In this document: positions 1-10,889 of the stretch, one piece after another
How positions within the stretch are numbered: position 1 is the first letter of the stretch
Layout of the letters: every line of letters starts with the position of its first letter
From: Kingdonia uniflora
Lineage: Eukaryota > Streptophyta > Magnoliopsida > Ranunculales > Circaeasteraceae
Length of the DNA stretch: 64,000 nucleotides
NCBI GenBank assembly: GCA_014058105.1
Contig: JACGCM010002890.1
Span: 2,976,001-3,040,000, forward strand
Direction of reading: 5' to 3'
Program-made: the position numbers and the translations under genes
Notes under the pieces: model-generated
What the model saw: the letters and a program-made list of their open reading frames with translations, nothing else
Databases searched by the model: none
Told to the model about the DNA's origin: nothing

Positions 1-1800
1 GAATACATAGTAGAATTCCTATATAAATCAAACCATCATTCAATTCATACTCACATATCTTGCCTTGCAGCAACTTCTGCTGAATCACACTAAGCTCTTT
101 GTCGTCGTCATACCCTGCAACATACTCAGACGAAATAATAGGTTGTATCTGCATAGCTACCAACAAAGCAGAAATAGTTGGCAATTGGGGTCGAGATAAC
201 ATATAAGCCATTTTGTTGTCCACTCTAATCTTATACTTGATAATCAAGGTAAATTGTTATAGATACGACATCTACTTCATATGGCGAGTTTGATGTAACA
301 TGAAGTGTGTAGATAAAAACTATAATGGTTTGTGATCGGAATATACCACAACCTCCTTCCCCAATAAGTAACTCTGCCAATGCTTTCCTGATTGACATAA
401 TGCGTAAAATTCCTTATTGTATGTGGGATAATTACGCACTGCTCTTGCAAATATCTTAGAATTATAGGCAATTGGCTTCCCATCCAATAATAAAATTACC
501 CCTAATGCATTATCTGACATAGTTGTTTCGACCTTAAAATGACGTTATAAATTCAGTAATGCTAACACTGGTGCATATGTAATCTTCAACTTTAGTAACT
601 GAAAGGTCCCCTCATGGTGATCTTCTCACACAAATTTTACACCGGTCTTTGTCAAGGAATGCAAATGTGCTAAAAATTTGTACTTTCGTCACCGAACGAG
701 GTCTAGGCTAATTAGTAATAGCCGACACATTCTCTAGATTTGCCTTAAGTTCACCTCCACCAACAATGAAACCCAAGTACACTAGCTCCATATCTCTAAA
801 CTCATATTTCTTCCCATTGAGAAAATGTTGTTCTGACCGCAATGCTTCCAGCACTTTGCTTATATGCACGAGGTTCTCCTCTCATGCTTAACTATATATC
901 AAGATATCATCTAAATAAAGAATAAAAAAATCATCATTAAAAGCATGATGTACCTCATTTATCAACTGCATAAATGTTGTTGGAACATTGCATAACACAA
1001 TATGCATCACCAACCACTCGGACAGTTCTTGTTTGGTTTTAGAAGCCATCTTCCATGTATCTTCTTCCCAGATTCAAACTTGATGGTAACCCAACTTAAG
1101 CTCCAGCTTGGTAAAAAATTGAACCTTCTGTAACACATCTAAAAGATCATCTATCTCTAAAAGTGGATAACGATTCTTCTCAATAATCTTATTCAGCGCT
1201 TAATAATCTACTCATATTCTCTAAGACCTATTCTTCTTCGGCACCAATAATATTGGCAAACCACAAGGTGAGAAAATCGGATTAATAACCCCTTTCCCTA
1301 GGAGATCTTGTATCTTTTTTGATCTCTTCAAACTCTAGAAGCTTACCACTCACCAAGGTGATATTATGCTCGACATCTCCTCTTACGCAGTATCCCTTTT
1401 ATGCCCAGATACAACCCATTATTGGGTAGTAGTTCGCCACTCACGATATATACTTGTGAAATCTATGGTAATGAATTATATCTCGGTCCCAAATATATGG
1501 GCTACCCAAAATGAATTGACACACATCTAAAGGAAATACTTCACATGTCACCTTGTCAATAAATAATTTAGTGATCGCAAACTTGAACATACACTCCTTT
1601 ATGATCATCAACTTCGAGTCATTCTGAATTTACCCCAAACCATACAGTTTAGGATGAGTTATAGTAGCCAAACTAATCTTCTTCACCAATGCCTCAAAAA
1701 TAAAGTTCTTCTGACTATCCGGATCAATGATGCCTCTATAAGCTCTGCTTCACCTGAATATTGATATCAAAAAGTTCTTCCTGACTCGCCGCCTCAGTAG
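1..1800 (-). pseudogene. Ty3/gypsy pol remnant, family A copy 2 (protease-like, RT, RNase H)
   Basis: Reading the minus strand downwards, a protease-proximal segment (EALVKKISLATITHPKLYG, near 1640-1720) is followed by a reverse transcriptase with an intact catalytic box (FFILYLDDILIYS, near 890-940) and an RNase H segment ending VVVYSDHKPL near 323. The order is that of a gypsy polyprotein. It matches family A element 33959-38120 over its whole length: bases 1-560 pair with 34885-35440, and the RT pairs with 35500-36300. In-frame stops are frequent, one directly after the YLDD block, so it cannot encode an active enzyme. The integrase would lie left of base 1, outside the window. The gypsy assignment is firm; the lineage is inferred from the related copy. 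Confidence 0.85.
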
Positions 1801-1879
1801 CCATAGTTTTCTTAAACATAAGAGTAAGCTTTTGACTCAGTTTATCTAAATCTGAGAGATCAATAACTATTGTAGCTAA

Positions 1880-2334
1880 TGTATGTTTCTCTATCTTGCT
1901 TTTCTCCTCCTTCGTTTTAAGCTCCAGGTAAAGTTTCCAATATTTATCTATAATATGCCCATATGCCTTAGAATGACTGTAGTAATTCTCCTTGAATGAA
2001 GACCCCTCTAATTTTGACTCCCCTTGTGCTTATTCTTCCAACTAGACTTATACCGCGTCTTGTTCTTGTAATTTTTCTTGTCACTCTTCAAGTACTTACC
2101 TTTAAGAATAATTTCCTTTACGGTATGGTTTTCAATATTTACCACAATTAAGAGCTTTAACTTCCATCTAATGGACTTCAACAAATACTTCGTGTACTTC
2201 ATAAATACCTCATACTCCTCCACATCGATGTCTAAACCCAAAGCTTGGTTACAAAACTCCGTAGTGAACTCTTGCACGAATAGCCCATGCTTTTGGGATA
2301 AATGATGACATTTAAAACCATTTCTTTTGCCCAT
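1880..2334 (-). pseudogene. gag remnant of family A copy 2
   Basis: The longest open stretch is 2008-2334 (108 aa, basic, KNKTRYKSSWKNKHKG near its end). It corresponds to the middle and end of the family A gag at 37131-37500, including NIENHTVKEIILKGKYLK, which parallels NIDDATIKEIAIEGKYLK there. Just downstream (about 1915-1975) lies a decayed zinc-knuckle region that aligns with the better preserved CVQCKVNGHNLD region of the other copy. The N-terminal half of gag (the part with LDNWLDRLETYF in the other copy) is missing, so the segment between here and the LTR-like region at 2346-2823 has been deleted. Confidence 0.7.
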
Positions 2335-2345
2335 ACCCTGAATTC

Positions 2346-2823
2346 CTCTTTTAAGCCTTACGTTATAGATTATGAATTTGGATCATTTCATATTGCATAG
2401 CCTTGCCCTTTTATGAAGGTTTCTAGTTTCATGTTATAATATAGGAAAAATGTGTACTTAAATGCACTAAAATTTGAAGTTGTCACGATAGTCGTTTGAA
2501 CGAACCTATAAGCTATTTGAACGACTGGCTTAATTAAGCCTGAAAACTGAGACAAACATAATTGGTCTTCTGGAAACCATAGTCATTCGAACGGCTCCAA
2601 ATGTCATTTAAATGACATACCAATTTATGCCTAAAAATTGAGTTGACTGGAATCCCTTCTTTTAGTCTTCAACTCATTCGAATGACTTCAAAGCTCATTC
2701 AAAACAACAAGAAAATCTTGGCTTCACTTTTCCTTCTATCACGTTCGAATGGCTTCAAGGATCGTTCGAACGACATGGCATATTTTTAAGAGGTTAAATG
2801 TCTAGATCCTTCTAGATCAGATG
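2346..2823. repeat. LTR-like segment of family A with repeated TCGTTCGAACGA motif
   Basis: Non-coding sequence with at least eight exact or decayed copies of the palindrome TCGTTCGAACGA (for example near 2490, 2520, 2585, 2605, 2685, 2745 and 2770). It ends in ctagatccttctagatca, matching the outer end of the family A LTR at 38644-38661. It is therefore most likely the 5' LTR of the minus-strand copy at 1-2334, from a diverged subfamily. Its inner edge and primer binding site are not recognisable. The sharp change to plus-strand pol sequence at about 2824 marks its outer edge. Confidence 0.6.
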
Positions 2824-3960
2824 TCAATTCAAAGTTTACTCTGGAAAAATTCTTGGACATCTGATTAGTAAGAAGGAAAGAGAGGTACACCCATAATAGA
2901 TTAAAGCTCTAATATCCATGCCATCACCAAAGACTAAGAATTATGTGCAAAAACTATCCGGCAAAATTGTAGCTATTAGCATATTCATTTCCCAATCATC
3001 TGATTGTTACCGATAGTTGTTCATGATACTCCACTGATTTACTAGAAGATGAAAAGGAAAGCATAATAACGATGTTGATTGGATAGAAGAATGTGAAGCA
3101 ACCTTTCAAGAATTAAAAAAGTACCTCAAAAGACCTTTAGTGATGAGCACGTCAATATAAAATGAAGAGTTGACAATCTACTTTGCAGTAATAGAATACC
3201 CTTTAAGCTCTATCCTGATTTGACTACTTGGAAAAATTGAGAAACCAATATAATTCATAAGCAAAATGCTTAGTCTAACAAATATGAGATATTTTAAAAA
3301 TTAAAAATCTACTCCTAACACTTGTTTACACATCGCAGAAGCTGAAATACTACTTCCATGCTCATTCAGTGAAAGTTATGAAGAACAATCCACTTCGAGG
3401 GATGTTATCGAAAGAAGAAAAATCACAGCGAGTATAACAACGGTTGATAAGTTTGGGGGAGAGAGACATTAGATTTGAACAACGAACATCAGAGAAGGAG
3501 TAAGCCATCACCGACTTCATGGCTGACGTCCCAGAAAAAAATCTAGACTGGGAAGAACATGACCCTAATTTAATAGAAAAGCATGACGTCAAGTAGCCTA
3601 ACAAACCCTTTAAGGAAAGGGCCAAGCGGGTAACAAAGAATGTCTGGAAATTACTTATAAATGGCTCAACAGGACTTGTGGATTCAAGAGTGGGAATTAT
3701 TTTAATCATTCCATCTAACGACATAATTGAGAAGTCTATAAGAATCAATTTTGAAGCCTCGAATAATGTCATAGAGTTCAAGATAATAATCTACCAGATG
3801 GATATGACATTAAAGATCGAAGTACCTGAAATATCAGCACACACCAATTCACTACTTATAGTTCACCACTACTCCATGCAGTATTAAAAAATTGAATGAT
3901 GGTCGATTATGCCGTACTGGTGGCCGAAAGAATGGGCAAATTCTAGATGGCGATGCTCAA
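2824..3960 (+). pseudogene. Element D: Tat-like pol remnant, RT tail and two RNase H domains
   Basis: The plus strand opens abruptly inside a gypsy reverse transcriptase (FLGHLISKKE near 2850, then KALISMPSPKTKNYVQKLSG near 2908). It continues into the native RNase H (LKKYLKRPLVMSTSI near 3115) and a second RNase H-like domain (3640-3900, NGSTGL..RVGIILIIPSNDIIEKSI..FEASNNV). Two RNase H domains in a row are typical of the Tat lineage of plant Ty3/gypsy elements. Stops interrupt it at many places, and gag, protease and the RT active site are absent to the left. Sense is opposite to the neighbouring family A copy. It resembles elements B and F in domain order. Confidence 0.8.
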
Positions 3961-5100
3961 ATACTTACCTTACGATAAAATTCGACATGCTGACACACTA
4001 GCTTACTTAGCTGGTATGATGGGTACAGAATCTAGATATCTCAAAATCGAAGTGATACCAACCCCTAGCATTAATCACGCCATGATAGGCATAATCAACA
4101 CTAGTGGCGATGAAGAGGAGGAGATGATTGGAAGAAATTTTTCCTAACATATATAGGATTGAAAAATAAGTTTGACGGTGACCTCCTAGGCGATCTGAAT
4201 GAATGAAGGCAGGTAGTTGAAAATTCAAAACTTTACATAGTGCAGAAGAATAAGTTGTTCAAGAGGTCAGTTACTGAGCCTTATCTGAAATACCTTTCAC
4301 AAAAAGATGCTGATGGAATGCCTAAAGAAATACATGAGGGAATGTACAGATCTCATACTATAAGACGCTCACTAGCAAACAGAACTATCACACAAGGAAT
4401 GCTCTAGCTAAAAATGAGAAAACAGACCGAAGAATATTATCAAAAGTGCGATGTTTGTCAGCGAAATGTAAATAAGATAATAACCCCTCTACTTGAACTT
4501 CATATGAGTAAGGTATTTTGGGCTCTCGAACTTGTAGGAGAATTTCTAAACACGTCGGGTAATAGAAAACTCTTACTCGTGGCAAGATATTATTTTACCA
4601 AGTAGGTCAAAGCAATACCACTCTGGCAAACTAGAGAAGAATAGGTTATCAAGTTCATATGGAAAAATATTATCACAAGATTTGGCTGCCCACACCTGAT
4701 TCAAATCAACAATGGGCCCCAGTTCGTTAGAGAGATGGTGGTCGGTTTCCTGAACAAGTTTAATATCATGCATTCATAATCAAATCTATACTACCACTAA
4801 AGAAATAGATATGCCAAAATAACGAATATTGCCATAGTTGACTGTCTCAAAAAGTGACTGAAAACAGAACAAAAAGAAAAACATGAATTGCATAAGGGAG
4901 TTTCCATGTCTTATGGGACTCCAGGAAGACAATCAACATGATGCTTTTTGTTTATACTATTGTACGATAATGAGGCCATTATCCCAATAGAATATCACCA
5001 CCCATATAAAGATCACAAACTAACTAATGAAGAAAATGAGTTCGAGTTAGCATGCAACATAAATTTGATAAATGAGTCAAGAACTCGAACTTGGATTTAG
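3947..5100 (+). pseudogene. Element D: integrase remnant
   Basis: After an RNase H/integrase linker (HADTLAYLAGMMGTESRYLK near 3987) the sequence reads as a retroviral-type integrase. The zinc-binding C-x2-C is in KCDVCQRNV (4445-4475), the first catalytic Asp region has decayed to VARYYFTK (D changed to R, near 4580), and the second is decayed as QINNGPQFV (D changed to N, near 4700). A C-terminal part (AIIPIEYHHPY) reaches about 5000-5090. At least five in-frame stops are present. Loss of two catalytic acids means no integrase activity. The 3' end is cut by the LTR of element E. Confidence 0.8.
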
Positions 5101-5254
5101 GCAAATATATTTTGACCAAATCCTAGATGCCTAACCATGAATCTAGGGCTTCCGTTTACAACGAAAATGCCATACCAAGGATTTTTTACAAAAATAATCC
5201 GCCTAGTAAAACGGCATGATAATTATATTCCTTTGGTTGGGCCAAATTCAAGTT

Positions 5255-5449
5255 GTATCTATTCTCTTCTAAATTGTTTGTTTTATTTTGTATTTTTTAA
5301 TCGAACTCTTATAAAACCTTATTCGTCCAAGAAAGTATTTCCTTTCCCAAACCTCCCTGTAGATTTGATCCCACTCATCTGTGCTTTAATTTGATAACCG
5401 TACTTTGATTGGGTATTTTGATAGAGGACCCCTAAAAGCCTCTTATCTA
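5255..5449 (+). repeat. Element E 5' LTR (3' part)
   Basis: This aligns with 42210-42395, the inner and outer copies sharing the block cccaaacctccctgtRgattt and the end of the LTR. Sequence left of about 5255 does not align with the other copy, so the LTR is either truncated here or too diverged to follow. The block resembles the conserved LTR end seen in many plant Athila-type elements. Confidence 0.65.
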
Positions 5450-5450
5450 A

Positions 5451-5470
5451 TGGCGTCGTTGCTGGGAAGG
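5451..5470 (+). other. Element E primer binding site (tRNA-Asp type)
   Basis: tggcgtcgttgctgggaagg lies one base after the LTR end. It matches, with a few changes, the tRNA-Asp-complementary site TGGCGCCGTTGCCGGGGA used by plant Athila-type elements. The position and orientation show that E is a plus-strand element. Confidence 0.75.
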
Positions 5471-5523
5471 TAATGGATAGCCACAAAGTTGGTACTCAGA
5501 GATCGCGAGGAATTTATAAAGTA

Positions 5524-5528
5524 CATTG
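5524..5528. repeat. Target site duplication of element A (left), cattg
   Basis: cattg directly precedes the A LTR here and recurs at 38662-38666 directly after the other A LTR. The two copies define the ends of A exactly and show that it inserted into the leader of element E. Confidence 0.88.
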
Positions 5529-6145
5529 TAATCCACAATACGATAGAGAAGCTCTAGTTAGCAAAAAAAATACGAAGAACCCCAATTGGTTAGGAAAATA
5601 AGAGATTTAATTGCTAGAAACAAAGTAAATACAATGATAATACTCTAAACCCTAAGTTCTTCCTTTAAACTTTTTCTAGATCTAACATAGATAGAAAAAA
5701 ATAACCTAAGTTCCCTTTATATACTAGGGAACTTGAAATAATAAAAGAACGGATCTTGAGGCAAAATAACTTCTAAAAATCATAAACAACGCCCAAGTCG
5801 TTCGAACGGCATCCAAACTCATTCGAACGACTTTACGCCTAATTGGTCTAAAACCCTTGAAAGTTGACAACTCGTTCAAACAACATCCAAACTTATTCGA
5901 AGGACTTTATGCCTAATTGGTCTAAAACCCTAGAAAGTTGACAACTCGTTCAAACAAAAATGTGTCTTTGGGCTAAATTCCAGAGAGCATGAAAATAATC
6001 ATTCAAACGAAATATGGAGTCGTTCGAACGACTTGGGTTTCTTGGGCCAAATTTTAGAGAGGTAGAATAAGTCGTTCGAATGACTCTCAACCTTGTTCGA
6101 GCAAATTTTTGGTTAATTTCTAAATGTTCTCTAGCTCCTGCTCAA
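5529..6145 (-). repeat. Element A 3' LTR
   Basis: Homologous to 38170-38661 from taatccacaatacgatagag onward. It is longer than its partner mainly because of an internal 74-bp tandem duplication (5821-5894 and 5895-5968). It contains exact motif copies gtcgttcgaacg at 5797 and 6019 plus several decayed ones. The inner edge is approximate: the partner ends ctagatcctcctagatca, whereas here the sequence is ctagctcctgctcaa. Confidence 0.8.
5821..5968. repeat. 74-bp tandem duplication inside the A 3' LTR
   Basis: The two units share attcgaa-gactttaYgcc, taattggtctaaaaccct and gaaagttgacaactcgttca. The partner LTR has no such duplication, so it arose after or during insertion of this copy. Confidence 0.85.
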
Positions 6146-6501
6146 GCTAGAATTGAAGATGTGGGAATGCGGCGATGCCCAATTCCTTGCTGTACCACTT
6201 CGACTTACTCGGTAGCTGACCCTTCTTCCCAATGCAGAATGGATCAATACCACCCCGTCTTGTAGTATGAACTTTCCTCTCTAGAATATCATCCCCTTGC
6301 AATGGACCTTCTCTTTTCATCCATAAGTCATCAGCTGACGGTAGGCGAGTATCGATTGTAGAGTCTTTATCTAACTAAGACGGCTCAAGCACCCTTAAAT
6401 GCTCGGCATTAATCACCGAATACATCTTCATGAAAGGTGTCAAATCATACTGGAATGCATTATCACCAATCTTCTTGAGTATCAAAAATTTTCCATTTTC
6501 C
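6146..6501 (-). pseudogene. Element A integrase C-terminal fragment (below the B insertion)
   Basis: On the minus strand the fragment reads KKIGDNAFQYDLTPFMKM followed by YSVINAEHLRVLEPS, the end of the integrase C-terminal beta domain of plant gypsy elements. It then reads DDLWMKREGPLQGDDILERK and a tail with GQLPSKSKWYSKE that may be a diverged chromodomain. It continues the integrase broken off at 33959, where the last residues before B are SRGKNLKPIR. The frame is open over most of this stretch, in contrast to the rest of the A integrase. Confidence 0.8.
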
Positions 6502-6800
6502 ATAACTGTAATGGAAAAATTCTGTAAGCTCGAAATTATTAGGAATTAGCTATCACACAAATGAACCTGTAACAATACTCTAATGGAAAGTAAGAAATGG
6601 AAACATGTGTTTTTAGTATGGAAACTGGAATGCATTATCACCAATCTTCTTGAGTATCAAAATTTTTCCATTTTCCATAACTGTAATGGAAAAATTCTGT
6701 AAGCTCGAAATTATTAGGAATTAGCTATCACACAAATGAACCTGTAACAATACTCTAATGGAAAGTAAGAAATGGAAACATGTGCTTTTAGTATGGAAAA
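6451..6800. repeat. 175-bp tandem duplication across the A/B junction
   Basis: 6451-6625 and 6626-6800 are near-identical (about three differences). Each unit holds the end of A integrase sequence, the target site ataac and the first 119 bp of the B LTR. It must therefore post-date the insertion of B into A. Confidence 0.93.
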
Positions 6801-7252
6801 CATCTGAACAGGTAAAAATCCATGACCTCGTATGGAATATTTTTGTGAAAGTATCTTTATTGGTTGTGGCGGATATCTTTATTACAAGTGATCTCTAAAT
6901 ATAGAAATGCTTTAATCTCAAAAATTAGAAATTTTGTATAATTTTTCTATTCTCTATCTCTTCTGGATCTTTTCCTTTATATAGGCTTTTCTCACTACTC
7001 TTCATCATGCTGGAGCATATTTTATGAATAATTTGGTTAGTGGCAGTTGAATGAATAACTGATGAGTTTTTGGGAGACAGGTGTCTTTGACTGGTTAATG
7101 TTTTCCGGGTTAAGCTCGATCCGCGTTCTTGAGTAGTTCGTGGGACTGGTTAAAATGTTGACTGGAGTGCCAAAAATATGTCAGCCTGAGATGGAGGTAA
7201 TTCGAGCTGGGTGAGCTTGACTTTAAATGAGATCGGGGGATAAGTCCCTACA
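6682..7252 (-). repeat. Element B 3' LTR
   Basis: 571 bp, alignable without gaps to 33383-33953. On the minus strand it begins TGTAGGGACTTATCCC and ends CCATTACA. The segment 6507-6625 is an extra copy of its last 119 bp, created by the 175-bp tandem duplication. Confidence 0.93.
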
Positions 7253-7264
7253 ATCGCCACCTCG
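7253..7264 (-). other. Element B polypurine tract region
   Basis: The minus strand reads GAGGTGGCGAT directly before the LTR start TGTAGGG. This is the expected place and character of the second-strand primer, similar to GAGAGGGGGCGA in element C. Confidence 0.6.
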
Positions 7265-9250
7265 TAACCAAAGTCACAAGTGGCTTTGGTTGAGAAAGAA
7301 TGTATCAAAAAGTTGAAATTCGAAACGGAGTAATGATGGCGTTTGACGGGGTGGATGCTAGGTGATATTCGAAAATGATGGATATTAAATGATGATGCGG
7401 ATGCGGATAAAGATGTATTTGATGGTTGCGTTTGAATAGTCACGTCTATAATAAATGATAACGCTTGGGAAAACATACCTGCACAATAAATATAGGGTTA
7501 TATAAATAGTACATGTAGCAAATCTTTGAAACATCCTGCTTGCGTAACATTTTTCTGAAATGTGATCATTTTTTATTTTTTTTGAAATGATGAAAACTCG
7601 GAGGATGGTTCTTGAAGAGAGGATTGCATCTGAAATGTAGAGGTTGAAGTTGAACTTTGGTGACCATTTCTTGAAAATGTCGATACCCGCTTCTATTACT
7701 CTGTTATACCAAGGCTTGTCAGAAAGGGAAGCAGTTGAAGCTGAGGAAGATTTCAACTATAAGTGGAGGTTTCATGTCGTCGTCTTGACAGGAAAGGACC
7801 GGTGGGCTTGTCTTGTGTCACCATATACAGGGATAGATGTATCTGTGCGAAAGACAGGGTTAGGGCTTCATATACAGGGATAGATGTATCTGTGGGGAAA
7901 ATATGTTGATCTCTTGTGTCACCATGGATTCTAGCATTTGGCTATCTTCATCTCTTTAACCTCTTCAGAGGTGGTGGTTTCAGGGGAGGAGGTGATTGTA
8001 GTGGAGGTAGGAGTCAATCAGTGAGAGTCTACTTCTGTAATTCCATCACGTTGTGGCGATCAAAATTTTTTTAGTTCGAGAATTTGGTTCTAGGACTGAG
8101 TTTATTGCTTACGTAGTTTCCGTTTGAAGTTTGACTAGATTTTAATGAAACTCATGCGAGGGAAGCTCTATGTTGGTTCCTATGTCTGCCTTGCATCTGG
8201 GCGAAAGATCACTGAAGCAAGAAGAACTGGAAGACATGATGCCTCGGCGTGCCTGAATGGCCTGTGACATTCAATAAACAGGGAAAACTTATTATCTGTA
8301 AAGTTCCTAGAGTTTGGTGCTGAGCAGATACCATTCTATTGTATTCCTGAGGTTGATGTATTGAAAAACATGTTATCTGTAAATCGCATGTATTGTTTTT
8401 GACATGAATAAAAGTTATTATTCAATAAACTGTATATAGAAACTCTTTCAAAATCGAACTGAATTGTGTTGGGTATTGGGATGATTAATAGGTTATAAGT
8501 AATGAAACAATGTTATAGTGATGCTTGAACTAAGATAAACACGTACGGATAATGACGTTGTGATGTAAAAATGATATTATAATGTTTTTAACAGGTAAGG
8601 GACCAAAAATTATAGGGAATATGTAATCGTGGAAATGCGAGCTGCTATAGGTCGATAGAGGTAGAATTCAGGGTAGCGTAAGGTCGAGTATGGTAACTAA
8701 TGTATGCACCGATGAGGGGATAAGTTCAAATAATTTATTCCAAGATTCTGGGTTTTTCTGTTACGAGATATAAGGTAAAAATTACGTTTCTGAGGGGAAA
8801 GTGTGTGAGAAACGTAAAAATACGAGTAAGATTATCTATGAAAAATGGGGGATGGACTAGGATGGGACATAATCGATCTCAGAGGATTCGTCATGCCGCA
8901 GAAGGACAATTAGATATAAAAATTACTGAAGTGCGGGAGAGGATCTTGGTTCGTTTGGTTATGATGCTGAGCTGCCCGTGAGGGAATGTCAGCTCGAAGG
9001 TTTAGATGTAAGGAGTAGAGAACTGGATTATGCTCATTATTTTTATGAGGTGTACTTTCGTGAATTGGTTAGGGATGCGGTTGAATGAGAAAGGTTGGGG
9101 GGTTTGATTGCTAAAGTTGAGATTGAATTCGAAGATCTAAGGACCGACGAATAATGTGACAGAATGATATCGTTCAGTTTATTAAGGCTGTAATAGATGT
9201 TGTATAAAGCGTTGCTCATGAATAATATAATTGTGCTGAATATAACATAA
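7265..9250. other. Element B 3' non-coding region
   Basis: About 2 kb between the polypurine tract and the antisense gene. A plus-strand ORF of 79 codons (7644-7883, MKLNFGDHFLKMSIPASITL...) is the only stretch with a somewhat protein-like composition. It matches nothing I know and lies where element C has its own short antisense ORF at 17385. The text cagggatagatgtatctgtg occurs twice (near 7828 and 7876). I see no other gene here. Confidence 0.4.
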
Positions 9251-9253
9251 AAC

Positions 9254-9276
9254 AAATATATATAGATATATATAAG
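9254..9276 (+). promoter_or_regulatory. TATA-rich stretch upstream of the B antisense gene
   Basis: aatatatatagatatatata lies about 260 bp before the first usable ATG of the antisense gene (9534). It is a candidate core promoter by position and sequence only. Confidence 0.35.
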
Positions 9277-9914
9277 TCAATCGGATCCTCTATTGGTGCG
9301 AATTTGTTTTGAGACTATTTTAGTAAATAATTTGAATAATTTTGAAAATTTGCACTGTTTAGAAAATGTCGTCAATTACTATAAGTATGATAAGCAAGGG
9401 CAGAGAAGCAAAAATATGAAAATGCAGAAGCTTCTAGTTTTGTATGTAAGGAAGCAGGAACCTGACATCATATAGAGTGAGTCATCATGAGTGTGGGAAG
9501 GTCAGGAAAAGATATGAATAAAAGGGGAAAAATATGTTAAAAAATGAGGGGAGTTGTAATGATGGAAATGTAGTTTTATTGAAAAGGTACAAGGTGTCTG
9601 ACATGGAGAGTGGAAAGGACGCCACGGTTCCGGAATCAAGGACGGTTCGTACAAGGCACAATAAATGCCAGCCGCTTGAGAGGAAAATGATAAATAGTGC
9701 TTCTTCGTCTCCAATCAAACGTTTTTCAACTTCTAAAAATTTGGAGAGGACACAGAGAGAGAGAGACAAAAAATCAGAGGATTTGATAAGGAGTTATTCG
9801 AAGGGGATCAACGGTGGAAGATGGAAAAAGTTACTGAGCCTCGTAGGTGGCTTTATAGCAGCGTCATGAGGGAAAGGCTTGACGCAACTGTCGATAATCA
9901 TTCGGATACTGAAG

Positions 9915-10037
9915 GTTAGTAGCGATGTATGCAATATATGTTGATGTATATATGTTAAAGATATATGTTATATTTAAACGATGTATATATATATATATAT
10001 AAATGAAAGAATGATACATACCTTAACCTTTATGTAG
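9915..10037 (+). other. Probable intron 1 of the B antisense gene
   Basis: Donor GAAG|GTTAGT and acceptor TTTATGTAG|GTC, 123 bp, AT-rich with a (TA)n run at about 9981-10001. The reading frame does not join cleanly across it now, so an indel is needed on one side. Confidence 0.5.
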
Positions 10038-10805
10038 GTCGAGCGTGAGAGGCATTTGAGTAAAGTTGAAAACTTGCTTGTAGAAATTGTTGTTGTGATG
10101 GGTAGTTCGTCTGTTAATGAGGTATCGACCTCTGATCGGACGAATGATTCTGTGAGTAAGGTGGAAGTAGGATTGGAACAGTTCCAAGGTTTTCCTGGCC
10201 ACTTAATATCATAACCTCCTGGTTCTGATGGCCTTAGAGAGTTTTGGAAAGCTAAAGCAACTGTATTAAGGAAGTAGGGCAATTGTGTAGAATATGCGGG
10301 TAGTCAATTTTAGGGATTTACGTTAGCGGAGGGGGAAGAGTATTTTTCTCTGTTGGCAGATTTGGATGTGGTAAAATGAGATAGGGGATGTCCAGAGTGA
10401 CCTCTCATAGGTTTTTTTGTGTTACATATCTCAATTAGAGTATGGATTGAGCCTTCCCCTCATCAATTTTGCGAAGCGGATTATGAATGCAATTGGGGCA
10501 TGTCATGTTCAATTGAATGGGAATATGTGGGAGGTAATAGCCGTGTGTGACCATTTGAATGAAAAATGGGAAAAGGAGGGAAAAGTGGGGAGGATAACCC
10601 CTTGACGTCTTGCAGTTTTATGGGGTGAAGAATTATAAGGCCAGTTAGGGGCCAAATTTCTTTGTGAGCGTAACTCGGCATTGCTTCTCCGATCTAAATT
10701 CAGCAGGACGAACTTGGAATGATAAGGTCATATGGGTGAATGGTAATTGTCTTTAAAGAGATGGCGAAGAACCTTTGGACCTTTGATTTAGAAATGTAAA
10801 ACAAA

Positions 10806-10889
10806 GTAAGTATAGACATGCATAGATTTAATTATTGTTATGTTACACTGATAACTATAATTGATAATAAAAGATGTTGTTCATTGCAG
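10806..10889 (+). other. Probable intron 2 of the B antisense gene
   Basis: Donor CAAA|GTAAGTAT and acceptor TTCATTGCAG|GTG, 84 bp, AT-rich. It separates the VNGNC-containing domain from the start of the charged region (VKSKVEMKESLLGKVAEEE). Confidence 0.65.

Noticed and set aside
7150..7476. 108-codon minus-strand ORF across the B LTR edge
   Set aside because: Lies over the LTR end and polypurine tract; serine-rich chance frame.
9981..10001. (TA)n run
   Set aside because: Simple repeat inside a probable intron; no further meaning seen.
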